Shown here piece after piece: positions 50,261-61,199 of a DNA stretch of 64,000 nt. A model generated the notes under the pieces. That model was not told the DNA's origin and did not search any database. It saw only the letters and a program-made list of their open reading frames with translations. The stretch covers positions 439,001 through 503,000 of the forward strand of contig OY997594.1 in assembly GCA_963921825.1 (NCBI GenBank), given 5' to 3'. The stretch comes from Erodium maritimum (lineage: Eukaryota > Streptophyta > Magnoliopsida > Geraniales > Geraniaceae). Every line of letters starts with the position of its first letter. The first letter of the stretch is position 1. Made by a program: the position numbers and the translations under genes.

Positions 50261-50633
50261 TGAGAAACTCAAGAGTGAGTTTCTCATAATGTCGGGGCTC
50301 CCATCCCCAAAGTCTAGGCCACCCAAAGGCCTCCAGTTTTGCCCTCAGCTCATCCGCAAAACCCAGAGTTTGTGTGACAAACTTGGTATCCAAGAAACGA
50401 TTTTGCATAGTGCCTCGTTTCTTGTTTTGCTTGAGCAGCTTAATTCGCAATTCATGTCTAAAAATCAGGCAAGGTTGATTTGGAGTACCTATGGCCGAGT
50501 GTGGAGGGTTAAGAGGTCGCTGGTCCGCCTCGTCTGAATCAGAGCTCGGGTCCGGATGACGGATTTGCAACGGTTGAGGCTGTGATCCCGATGCCCCTCC
50601 CTGTGACTGCTTCCGCTTCTTAGCAGGTGCCAT
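50261..50633 (-). pseudogene. Athila third ORF, N-terminal part, cut by the inversion
   Basis: It reads from MAPAKKRKQSQGG through a Ser/Pro-rich stretch to TLGFADELRAKLEAFGWP and HYEKLTLEFLTS, a phrase typical of the extra ORF found after pol in Athila elements. The natural frame is lost at the breakpoint near 50255. Its role in the element is not established; it has been called env-like. Confidence 0.6.
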
Positions 50634-50709
50634 CTGAACAAAATAACAAGGGAAAAATCAGAGTAGACAAATAAAAATTTCGCTCAAAAGCAACCCTTAC
50701 TGCCCAGCC

Positions 50710-51450
50710 ACGGATGTGATCACGGATCCGTGAGGAGCTCTGTCACGGTTTTCAGGCCGGATCCGTGAGAGGTTCCGTCACGGGTTGCAGGTCGGAGCCG
50801 CGAGAGGGTCCGTCACGGGTCGCAGGTCGGAGCCGTGAGTTCGTCCATGACAGCGAACAGGCCGGAGCTGTGAGGCTTTCCGACGACAGAAAATCCGGCT
50901 GGTTCGTCCTTGAGCGCCAGCGACGAGGTCCACCCGAAGCTCGTGGTGAGAAGGATGGAGGATGGAGCTTAAGGATCGTTAATGGTAGAGATTTGGGGTA
51001 AGTGGGTTGTGGATAAATAGATCTAGGGAGATGGAGGAAGGGGATGAGGTTTGGGTTGAAGAGCAAGGTCTGAGGTCGAAGAAGGAGTGGAGATTCGTTG
51101 GTGTGTGGTTTGAGGTTGAAGAAGGAGTGGGGAGGATGGAGGCGTGTGAAGGGGAAGGGAAGAAGATGAGTTAGATAGGGTTTGGGGGAAAATGGGCTTC
51201 GGCCTGGGCTCGGACTGGGCTTGGGTGAGTAGGCCTTGGGTTGGGCCTCGGGATGGGCCTGCTCGAGTGGGCTGCCCGACCTGTTCAAGGTTTTTTTTCT
51301 TCTCTTCGCTAGGTCACGGAGCCGTGCCTCAGACCGTGACGGCACCCTTCACGGAGCCGTGATCAAGTTCCGATTTTTCAATTTCGCTCTGTTTCGTCAC
51401 GGAGCCGTGATGGCCTCCGTGACGGACGTCCTCACGGATCCGTTCCACTG
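50710..51450. repeat. clusters of CACGGATCCGTG-type palindromes
   Basis: Two clusters (about 50715-50850 and 51310-51450) hold many near-copies of TCACGGATCCGTGA and TCACGGAGCCGTGA, in whole or half. They lie in the spacer between integrase and the third ORF. The same word is clustered in both LTRs (58268-58405 and 61410-61545). Confidence 0.75.
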
Positions 51451-51555
51451 TAGCATCCCTTTTCACTGCTCACATTCTCCTTTCCTTCCTCTGGCAGTCC
51501 TGCACACAAATGCATCCTTTAATTCACGAAAAACAAAGAAAATAAACACAAAATA

Positions 51556-51608
51556 ACCTCGGGTTGCCTCCCGAGAAGCGCTTTTGTTTAACGTCGTTAG
51601 CTTGACTC
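51556..51608 (-). promoter_or_regulatory. conserved Athila post-pol motif
   Basis: On the coding strand it reads AAGCTAACGACGTTAAACAA, then AAGCGCTT and GGGAGGCAACCC, just after the integrase stop. A second copy in the other strand orientation is at 59201-59248. As I recall, this motif is a recurring feature of Athila-type elements; its function is not known to me. Confidence 0.6.
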
Positions 51609-51618
51609 AAAGGCGGCT

Positions 51619-53442
51619 TTAGGCCGCCTCTTCATCCTCATAGTCTGGCTCCTCCAGGTATAGGCACTCCTCTGGTCCCAACGGTCCCCCATAATAATGC
51701 TTAATTCGATGTCCATTGACTAAAAATGGGGGCCGTGTTCCATCACAAATTTCTACCGCCCCTTTTGACAGGACTCGAGTAACTTTATAGGGCCCGCTCC
51801 ACTTCGAAACAAGCTTTCCAGAGAAGATCTTCAACCGAGAGTTATAGAGAAGGACCCTATCTCCCTCCCTAAACTCTCTTTGCACAATTTTCTTATCATG
51901 GGCGATCTTGGTGCGCTCCTTGTATATCTCAGTGCTGAAGTAAGAAAGGGACCTAAACTCGTCCAACTCATTAATCTGCATCAACCTCTTCTCAGCACAA
52001 AGATTAGCATCAAAATTTAAAAACTTAAGCGCCCAATATGCTTTATGTTGTAACTCTAACGGTAAGTGACATGACTTCCCATATACCATCTTATACGGTG
52101 ACATTCCAATAGGGGTTTTATATGCTGTTCTATACGCCCAAAGTGCATCATCTAACTTTTGTGCCCAATTTTTTCTAGACATATCAACAGTCTTTTCTAA
52201 AATACTTTTTAATTCCCTATTGGTAACTTCCACCTGCCCGCTAGTTTGGGGATGGTAGGGTGTAGCTAAGCGATGGGTGACTCCATACTGATTTAGAAGT
52301 TTCCAAAATATTTTATTGCAAAAGTGTTTCCCACCATTGCTTACTATTGCCCTGGGTGTGCCAAACCGGGAAAAAATGTGCTTCTTAAGGAAAGCTACCA
52401 CCGGCTTGGCATCATTAGTGGGTAAGGCTATCGCCTCTACCCATTTAGACACATAATCTACTGCAACTAGTACATATTCCATACCTTTAGATCTAGGGAA
52501 TGGACCCATGAAATCGATGTTCCACACATCGAACAACTCTACCTCTATGGTGACATTCAGAGGCATCTCATGCTTCTTTGATATATTTCCTGTTCTTTGG
52601 CACCTATCACATTGCTCAACAAACCGAATAGCATGATGAAATAAGCTAGGCCAATAAAAACCTGATTGAAGTACCTTTTGAGCTGTCCTCTGTGGTCCAA
52701 AATGACCTCCTACATCACCCCCGTGGCATTGATGCAAAATAGCTTCTTGCTCCTCTTCGGGGACACATCTTCTCACCATTTGATCTGCACAAATTTTAAA
52801 CAGAAAAGGGTCATCCCAAAAATAATTTTTTACATCATGTAAGAATTTGTTCTTCTGGTAGGGTTTCATGTCAGGAATTAGAGCACCAGTTGCCAAGTAG
52901 TTTGCAAAACTTGCAAACCACGGGGCTTCGATGTGCTTTGCCTGGAATAGGTGCTCATCTGGAAACTCCTCATTTATAGGCTTACTAAGCTCTTCATATG
53001 GATTCTCAATCCTAGACAGGTGGTCTGCTATCACATTCTCTACTCCTTTCTTATCCCGTATTTCCAAATCAAATTCTTGTAGAAGTAAGATCCACCTTAG
53101 CAATCTAGGCTTAGCATCCTTCTTGCTAAACAGGTACTTAAGAGCTGCATGGTCAGTGTATACTATAACCTTGGATAAAACAAGATAGGAGTGAAATTTG
53201 TCACATGCAAATACTACAGCTAAAAGTTCTTTTTCAGTAGTAGCATAATTTAATTGAGCCTCATTAAGAACTCTACTAGCATAGTATATGGTATGAAAAA
53301 CCTTATCTTTCCTTTGTCCTAAAACTGCTCCTACCGCTATATCACTAGCATCACACATCAATTCAAAGGGTAGAGACCAGTCGGGACTGACCATTACAGG
53401 TGCATTTGCCAATTTTTCTTTTAAGGTTAAGAAGCTTTTCAA
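51619..53442 (-). pseudogene. Athila RNase H and integrase
   Basis: 607 residues. RNase [46 protein letters not shown]. Integrase: a zinc-binding HHCC part ([13 protein letters not shown] then CDRCQR), the core with [12 protein letters not shown], then [11 protein letters not shown], then [15 protein letters not shown]. The second catalytic aspartate, normally in a 'SDGG' context, is Asn here, so strand transfer should be lost. The frame begins after a 1-bp loss near 53447 that separates it from RT. The end ([10 protein letters not shown]) is the natural C-terminus. Confidence 0.88.
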
Positions 53443-54275
53443 ACATGGTCATCAAAATTAAAAGGGACATATTTTACTAGCAAATTACATAATGGTTTAG
53501 AGATTTCAGAAAATCCCTTTATAAATCTCCTATAAAACCCTGCATGTCCTAAGAAACTTCTAATTCCTTTTATATTAATAGGTGGAGGTAATTTACCTAT
53601 TACATCTACTTTGGCCTTATCTACCTCAATCCCTTTAGATGAGATTTTATGGCCTAAAACAATTCCCTGTTGTACCATAAGATGACATTTTTCCCAATTT
53701 AAAACAAGGTTTGTTTCTTCACATCTAGTCAATACTTTATGCAGATTATTTAAACAGTCATCAAACGAAGAACCAAACATAGAGAAATCATCCATAAATA
53801 CTTCAAGGTAATCATCAATCATGTCATGAAAAATAGCAGTCATGCATCTTTGAAATGTAGCAGGTGCATTACACAAACCAAACGACATTCTCCTATATGC
53901 AAATGTTCCATAAGGGCAAGTTAAAATTGTTTTCTCTTGATCCTCGGGAGCTATAGCTATTTGATTATACCCACTATATCCATCTAAAAAGCAATAATAT
54001 TCATGACCAGCTAATTTTTCTAACATTTGATCAATAAAAGGCAAGGGAAAATGGTCTTTTCGGGTGGCATCATTTAATTTTCTATAGTCTATACATACTC
54101 TCCACCCTGTAACAGTTCTAGTAGGAATTAGTTCATTCTTATCGTTTGTTACTACCGTCATCCCCCCTTTCTTAGGCACACATTGAATAGGACTAACCCA
54201 AGCACTATCAGAGATGGGATAGATAATACCTGCATCGAGTAGCTTAATAATTTCCTTTTTTACTACCTCTTGCAT
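53439..54275 (-). pseudogene. Athila reverse transcriptase
   Basis: 278 residues. RT motifs in order: GWRVCIDYRKLNDATRKDHF, YYCFLDGYSGYNQIAIAP, MSFGLCNAPATFQRCM, the active site VFMDDF, and LGHKISSKGIEVDKAK with GIRSFLGHAGFYRRFIKGF. It is in the same frame as gag-protease but separated from it by one TGA at 54276-54278 (just before ATG at 54275). It is separated from RNase H by a frameshift at the 3' end. Confidence 0.9.
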
Positions 54276-57173
54276 TCATGGGTTGAGCCTCCTTTGTGGT
54301 TGCACAGTTGGTTTGTAAGTATCTTCCATTAAAATCTTGTGCATACATGTTGACGGGCTGATTCCTCTAATGTCAGCTACTGTCCATCCAAAGGCCTTTT
54401 TATGTTCCTTGAGCACCCTCATTAGCTTTTCCTCCTGTAGAGAAGACAATTCAGAAGAAATTATTACAGGTAAAGTATTGTCTTCATTTAAAAACATATA
54501 TTTTATATTATCTGGGAGGGGTTTTAATTCAAGCTCCGGGGCTTGCTCAACAGAGGGTTTTAGCATAGGCCCTTGCCTCGCCTCCAAGGTGAGACGAGTG
54601 TGGGGTCTATCCCTCTTTCTTGGAGGGCACGCCTCCAAGAGATTGACCATCTCTGCTTCCTTGTCCTGCATAAGATCGCAAGTGGTTGTATCCTCATTAA
54701 TTAAACACACCAGTAAAGGATCATCAGGAACAAAATTTTCCTGCACTACAGAATCAACCATATCAATTCTATAACAAGTATCATCAATTATAGCATGTTT
54801 AAGGGATCTGAAAACATTAAAAACCACTTCGTCTTTGCCATATCGGATGGTCAATTTCCCTTGCTCTACATCAATAAGAGCTCGGGTTGTGGCCAAGAAT
54901 GGTCTTCCTAGGATTAGGGGAATTTCATAATCTTTCTGCATGTCCAAGATAACAAAGTCAGCAGGGAAAATAAATTTGTCAACTTTTACCAACACATCTT
55001 CCACAATCCCTATAGGGTACTTAATAGATCTATCAGCTAGCTGTAGGGACATAGAAGTTGGTTTTAATTGCTCTTTCAATCCTAACTGCTTAAAAATATT
55101 TAAAGGCATCAAATTTGTACTAGCCCCTAAATCACACAAAGCTTTTGCAAATGAAAGGGAACCCATTTCACATGGTATAGTGAAGCTACCTGGGTCTTTC
55201 AATTTAGGAGGCAGTTTATTCTGCAAGATAGCAGAACATTCCTCACTTAAATTCACCCTTTCATGCTCTTGGTATTTCCTTTTATTAGATATAATATCCT
55301 TCAAGAATTTTGCATAAATAGGCATGCTTTTAATTGCATCAAGAAAAGGAATATTAATCTCAAGCTTCCTAAACACATTCAAGAATTTAGCATACTGATC
55401 ATCATGTTTAGATTTCTTAACAATAGAGGGGAAAGGAAGATGTGGAGTCCGGGTTTCTGAATCAACCACGGGCTCCCTTACCTTCTTACATGTGGAGTGC
55501 TCTCTTCTTACTACCTCTGTTAAGTCTTCTTGCTCTTGATCTTGAATTTGTTCTACAGAGATTTCTGGGGGTAGCTCTTTCTCATGCTCCTTCTCTTCTG
55601 GTTCCACCACCTTACCACTCCTTGTAGTAATTGCATGCGCATTTTCTCTAGGATTCCTCTCGGTGTCACTAGGTAGGGATCCTGGAGGTCTATAGTTTGC
55701 TGCTGTGGCAACTTGTCCTAGCTGAGTATTTACTGATTTATAGTTGTTATCTACTTCAACTTGTTTCCTAAGCAGCTCCCTTATCTGCTGATCTTTTTCC
55801 TCCAACCGCTTATGGATTTTCCTATTCTCCTCGTCCTGTATCCTATTCTTCTCCTCCTGTATCCTATTCTTCTCCTCTTGTATCTGCAGCATTTTTAGAA
55901 TTAAAGAAGTTGGGTCAGAGGAGGATTGTTGGTTACCTGAATTTTGCCGAGGTTGAGGATTTCTCTGCTGGCTGGCCTGATTTTGAGGTCTCTGATTGAA
56001 TCCGAGAGGTGTGGGATTTTGGCTTCTTTGATTCTGATCTCCTCCCCATTTTAGCTCGGGGCGATCTTTCCAACCCTCATTATAAGTGTTGGAATAAGGA
56101 TCGTACTTCCTCCCTTTGTTTCCATTATGATTCACCCAGTTAGCCTCCTCATGGTCCATTGGACTATGCTGTGGTGGTTGTCCCTGCATGCCTGCCATCA
56201 TCAGCTTCATTTCTTTCAATTGCTCCATGACTTGATTTATTTCTGCTGCTGAATTGACTGTAGGCCCTCCAGGTGCTCTTTCCGAATGCCAAGCATCATT
56301 GGCCATTATGTTATCTAGAATCTCTTGGCATTCCTGTAGAGTGTGTTTGGTGAACGAACCACCAGATACGGCGTTCAGCTCTGCTTGACTTGGTCTGTTT
56401 AACCCTTGGTAGAATGTCTGCAGCTGCAACCACAACTCTTGTCCATGGTGAGGACACTTCCTCATGAGTCCTTGATATCTCGCCCAAGCTTCTGCTAGTG
56501 ATTCAAAATTTGATTGAGCAAAATTCTGGATCTTGGCTCTGAGCTCCTTAGTCTTCCTGGGCGAGTAGAATCTGGCTAGAAATTTTTGTGATAGATCGGC
56601 CCATGTTGTGATTGCGTGGTTAGGCAGGCTTGCAATCCAGCCTGCTGCCTCATCTCTTAGAGTAAACTTGAAGACCCGCAGTTTAATTGCTTCGTCTGTC
56701 ACTCCATTGTACCTGAAAGTAGCACAAATCTCATTAAATTTAGTCAGATGTGCAGCAGGATCGGGATCCGTGTTTGGATTCCCGCTAAATGTATGTTGTA
56801 GGAGTAATTGGATGGTAGAGGTTTTAATCTCGAAGGTGTGAGCTTCCACTGGTGGGTGGAGAATGCTCTGATGTATGTTATTGGTATGAGGTGTTCCATA
56901 ATCGCAGAGATATCTTGGTGGCTCCGCGACCGTTATAGGTTCCTCTTGTTGATTTCTTTGGACCACCTGGTTATTCTGCTGTCCACCTCCTTCATTTTGC
57001 CTAGTGGCATTAATGCCCACATTTTCCATTGTGTCTGAATTGACATTTCCCTCACCAAGTTTCTTCTTTAAAGCTCTTATCTTCAATTGTCCTGCTTCTC
57101 GTAAATCTGTATCACTAAGAAAATCACTTGGAGTGGATTTAGATCTTGTGAGCATAAATTTAAAAAAACACAA
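54276..57173 (-). pseudogene. Athila gag-protease, ended by a premature TGA
   Basis: Up to 965 residues; the likely start is the second Met at 57155 (MLTRSKSTPSD). Gag core at about residues 165-260 (FTLRDEAAGWIASLP, WADLSQKFLARFY, ESLAEAWARYQGL). Repeats of IQEEKNR precede a Gln-rich linker and the HAITTRSGK motif typical of Athila. The aspartic protease has its active site CDLGAST near residue 680. The frame ends PQRRLNP-TGA, right where related elements read on into RT, so the stop is a mutation (an Arg CGA to TGA change is plausible but inferred). Confidence 0.88.
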
Positions 57174-57229
57174 ATTAAAAAGTGAAATAGTCGAAACACA
57201 ACTTTTATAGAAAGGGTTGACTCAATTGC

Positions 57230-57247
57230 TCCCCGGCAACGGCGCCA
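57230..57247 (-). promoter_or_regulatory. Athila primer binding site
   Basis: On the - strand TGGCGCCGTTGCCGGGG lies 6-8 bp inside the 5' LTR. This is the primer site type reported for Athila and Tat elements (tRNA-Asp). Confidence 0.8.
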
Positions 57248-57253
57248 TTAACT

Positions 57254-58603
57254 TCACGCCCTGCGTTTTTAGCACAGAAAAGGACACGGCAAGCGTACCG
57301 GTCGTCAAGTAGTATTTTTGGAATTTAAGTTCCGGATTATCGTACCCAAGGGAGCACGAGTCAATCACGTTCTATATCAAAGTCGTTGTCAAGCTATTTC
57401 GATGAAATGATGGTTTTGTTTTAAAACATGAAAAGTAAATAGTAAACGAAATGACAGTGAATCAATAATCACAAAGCTTAGAAGAGTTTTAATTCAGAGA
57501 AAAAGTAATCTAAGGTTGTGGGTTCATAGAGACTGTTTCCCATGCATTTAACTGACGATGAACATTGTGAAGTTGTTCTGATTTTAGGGGCAACGAATTA
57601 TCTCTCAAACTAGTCCTAACTCCTCACGTTGTTTCGGACCCTAATGGAATCTAACCACCCAGCTCTCACGAATCAGGATGTAGGGAGACCCAAAGCACTA
57701 CGCTCTTTGATAATTTCTAACTTTCGGTTTGAATCCTATGGTTATTGCAATCGTGTTAACCTAGCTATCACTAGTCTAGATTTAAACCCAATTTGTATAA
57801 GATTTCTGACCTAATTACAACCCACCTCTCACGAGTGTCAGATTGCAATTCCCACCTTCTATCAGGCCTACCCGGGAGATAGAGCATTAAGTTCAAATCT
57901 AATACAAACCCTAAATCAAATCATTCTACACAATCTTCATTCATACAATCAACACATTGGAAAACAAATCTCTAATCCCCCATAACCCTAGATTATGGGG
58001 TTTTAGTTACTCATGAGCAAGGAAGAAGAAAACACCATTGATGAACATAGACAAAGCTTCATAATTGAACAAAGTAGAGAAATACAATACCCAATATTTG
58101 ATTACAATGATGTTCTTCAAGTGGAAATCCTCTCCTCAAGCTTGCTCTCAACTCTCCTCTCTTCCTAGCTCTCAAAATTACAAGTTAGAACTATTGGGAG
58201 GCTAATTTTAGGTTTAAAAAGGGTAAAAGTAAGTCTGAAGCGAGTTTGGGAAACAACTCTGCGCGCGCGTCACGGCTCCGTGATGGCATCCGTCACGGAC
58301 ACCATCACGGATCCGTGACGGACCAGAATGTCTTGGCCAATTCTGGGTCTTCGTCACGGCTCCGTGACCCTACCGTGACGGGTTCGGTCACGGATCCGTG
58401 ATGGCTGTCCTTCAGCTGCTCCTCGAGTTTACAACTTCGAATTTGTCCCCTTTTTGACTTGTTTTTGCTCGTATTCCATGCTATAACCTGTGAAACATGA
58501 GAAGTGCTGGAAACGAGTAAAATCCGAGAGAATGAGACAATAATGGGCAAAAATTAACGATAAAGTCCCTCTAAATGTGGCATTTTTAATGCCAAGATGC
58601 GTC
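57254..58603 (-). repeat. Athila LTR, - orientation (original 5' LTR, lacking its first 10 bp)
   Basis: An inverted copy of 61210-62559, same length (1350 bp) with about ten base changes by eye. The first 10 bp of the LTR (TGTTGATGCG) are missing at the breakpoint. The upstream third carries the CACGG-CCGTG palindromes (58268-58405). Confidence 0.88.
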
Positions 58604-58611
58604 GTATTGTC
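58600..58611. repeat. 12-bp inverted duplication at inversion breakpoint, right
   Basis: CGTCGTATTGTC, the exact inverse of 50249-50260. Confidence 0.8.
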
Positions 58612-58957
58612 AGTCCAGATCACTGCTCTCCGAGAGGAGATGCGCACGGGTTTCCAGAGACAGGAGACCCGCCATGAGGACTATATTACCCGATTTCAGG
58701 TTATCTCTACTCGGTTCGACGGGGTCGATACCCGGTTTGGGGGGATGGATACTCAGTTTGACAGGGTTCACACCCGATTCGACATAGTGGACTCGACTCT
58801 TGAGCCCTTGTCCACCGTGCCTATGACTGTTGGCTGGATCCAGACCCGCATGGGGTCTGACTGGTGGGGTAGTGGCCGGTCCGGACAGTCTGGCCAACCC
58901 TCTGACCTCCCTCCTGGCCATTTCTCTGACCTCCCTCATGGCAACCCGCAGTGAGCG
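58612..58957 (+). pseudogene. Athila third ORF, C-terminal remnant with coiled-coil heptads
   Basis: The frame reads ITALREEMRTGFQRQETRHE, then a heptad-like series RFDGVDTRF, GGMDTQF, DRVHTRF, DIVDSTL, and ends after DLPPGHFSDLPHGNPQ. The heptads predict a coiled coil. It is not in phase with the N-terminal part at 50261-50633 if the inversion is undone, so an internal deletion is also likely. Confidence 0.5.
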
Positions 58958-59200
58958 GGTGCATTCGCATCTTGTATATATGTGTTTTACGCTTTCCCAT
59001 CATTTATTTTATGCATGCTGCGTGGTTTCTGAGCTTTATCTGATTTCAGCATCGCTAGGGCTTGATGGGTTTGGGAAAGCGTAATTTGTGTTTTTTTCCC
59101 ATGCATTTTATGTTTTTGTTTGAGTCTGTGTCAGCATTAGCTCTGCCGATCAGTGGCTTCTGGAGCAGTGCTTGGGTGGCTTCTGTGGCCACCCTTTTCG

Positions 59201-59248
59201 TCGAGCTAACGACGTTAAACAAAGGCGTTGGTTGGGAGGCAACCCAAC
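59201..59248 (+). promoter_or_regulatory. second copy of the conserved Athila motif
   Basis: CGAGCTAACGACGTTAAACAA, then AGGCG and TTGGGAGGCAACCCAA, after the third-ORF remnant. It is on the + strand, unlike the copy at 51556-51608. Confidence 0.6.
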
Positions 59249-61185
59249 ACATGGCATGGGGAGCGAGATGAGTTCAGCGAAGCAGATTATGGCGCCGAAC
59301 CTTCTGGAGGTTCTCTCGGGCGAAGAGCTCTCCATCCATACATGCACGAGGATCTCCATAGTCAGTGCAGTTCACGTAGAGGTTCTTCGAGGGGCAGTAT
59401 CTCTACCCTTCCTATTTTGCATTGTTATCGCTATTTACTGCCTTTATGCTATTTGGTGGGCCATGAGTGCCCGAATTGCCGTGCTGATAGACTATGCATA
59501 TAGGGTTGTGTGAATTGTATACCTGCTGACTTTAAGTGTGGGGTGCTTCATTGTTATCATTTATCCTGTGCATGCGTATATATGTGTTTAGATTGTAAAT
59601 ATGTGTTTAAGGTCGCACTAGGGACAGTGCTTAGTTTTAAAGTGTGGGGTGGGGTATGCCTTGCATTGCATTGCATTGTGTTTTCTTTTGTGTGCTCATG
59701 CATCATTTCGTGTTATAAACTTTTTGAAAAATCCAAAAAAATTGAAAAAATTTGAAAAATCAAAAAAATATTTTCTGGTGATATGCGAGTTTAGTGTTTA
59801 TGTTCCTAAGGTTTCGATGATTGAATTGTCGTTATTGCTTATTTCTTGCATAAATCAAGGTTGTATATGAGTATTAGTGAATCAAATAAGTAGTGAAAGT
59901 ACATGCATTAGGATTAACACTTCCACTTGCTTTTGAGTATTTGCTATAACCCATGTTGTTTGCCTTTGATTCTCATGCATGGTAATTTGAGTCTAGAACT
60001 ACATGTGCAACTCATTCGAGGCGAAATAAGAATAAGGAACATAGTTGTTTAGGAAAATGATTTTAGGCCATCTATGGATTGTTTGAGCTAAAAATTGCCT
60101 ACCCTTGCATGATTGAATCTCTTAGTCACCCATTTGAGCCTAAGCCTTTCATTTCTAAACCCGACATTACAATCCTATGTGCCTTTTTGTTTCATTTATA
60201 TACCCCCAGTATTGTTTGAACCCATATCTCTAGGCTTAGTTGCTTCATTGAGAGTGGTTATTTTTGGGAAAATGAGGATGCAAAATAGAGAAAAAGTGAT
60301 GAAAAGATAAGTTGCCATTGGTTTGTATTGAGAACAAATTTCATATAGCCTTACCCCAAAGGAAAAGAGAAAAAAAGAAAGGGATAGAAAAAAAAATAGA
60401 AAAAAAAACCCCTAAGAAAAGAATAAGTGTGGGGTAGGGCTTGATAGTGGTTTAGAAAGATGGCTAACTTATGGGTAGCTATGACAAATCATTGTTGTCA
60501 TTAGTTATTCAATGAAAAAAAATGGTATTAGAGATTGCAAGAGTTGGATGTTAAACATGGGGTTTGGGATGTGCGACATGCTTTATGGGTGTGAGAATGA
60601 AACAACTTTGTCTTGAGATATTTATTGAGCTTCTTTTGATTGTCCTTCCCTACCCTTTGCCTAGCCTTACATTACAAGCTGACTTAAAGACCTTTCTGAT
60701 TCTTGAATAACCATGATTCCTTACAATTAGTGGAGATGGGTCTAGCATGATAGCGTATGAATCTCTAAACTCCATGAATGGGGGGATAAGGAAACACACA
60801 GTTATGGTGAATGAGTGAATGCAAGTTTAAAAGGTAAGGGTTAAGTCTTTAATGTGAGTAGCGTCCTGCTTAACTGTATTCATTAGTTCATATGCTTCTT
60901 TGATGAGTGTAAGATTTTTAGCATGTGGCGACTCTGAGAAAAACCATGTGAACCTCTATGCACGGTTTTGAATATCACCTACTTTTCGTGTCTTTTGCAT
61001 GCATCATATAGAGTGTTATAGGAATGCATTAGAGTTAGGATTCATGCATTGCACGTGCATCTTTATATTTAATGTTTTGAATAAAGGAGTATTGGACTCC
61101 TCCTATCGGGGTGAACCTCGGGGTTTAACCGGTTCTATCTTAGTAATGATGTCTTCTGGTGTTGATTTTCTCGGGGCGAGAAAAA
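59249..61185 (+). other. Athila 3' non-coding region
   Basis: No convincing frame. The word 'aagtgtggggt' occurs near 59530, 59638, 60424 and 61190, each after a T/A-rich lead. A/T-rich simple stretches (59725-59770, 60360-60420) are present. This type of region before the 3' LTR is usual for Athila. Confidence 0.6.
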
Positions 61186-61199
61186 GTCTAAGTGTGGGG
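61186..61199 (+). promoter_or_regulatory. Athila polypurine tract
   Basis: TCTAAGTGTGGGG lies directly before the 3' LTR start (TGTTGATGCGG at 61200). The position fits the plus-strand primer site. Confidence 0.65.

Noticed and set aside
50752-51345. 197-codon Pro/Ser/Arg-rich frame on the - strand
   Set aside because: Low-complexity and palindrome-rich Athila spacer between integrase and third ORF; no domain and no conserved start.
59062-59870. Several + strand frames of 70-113 codons
   Set aside because: They lie in the Athila 3' non-coding region and overlap each other; none resembles a known protein.
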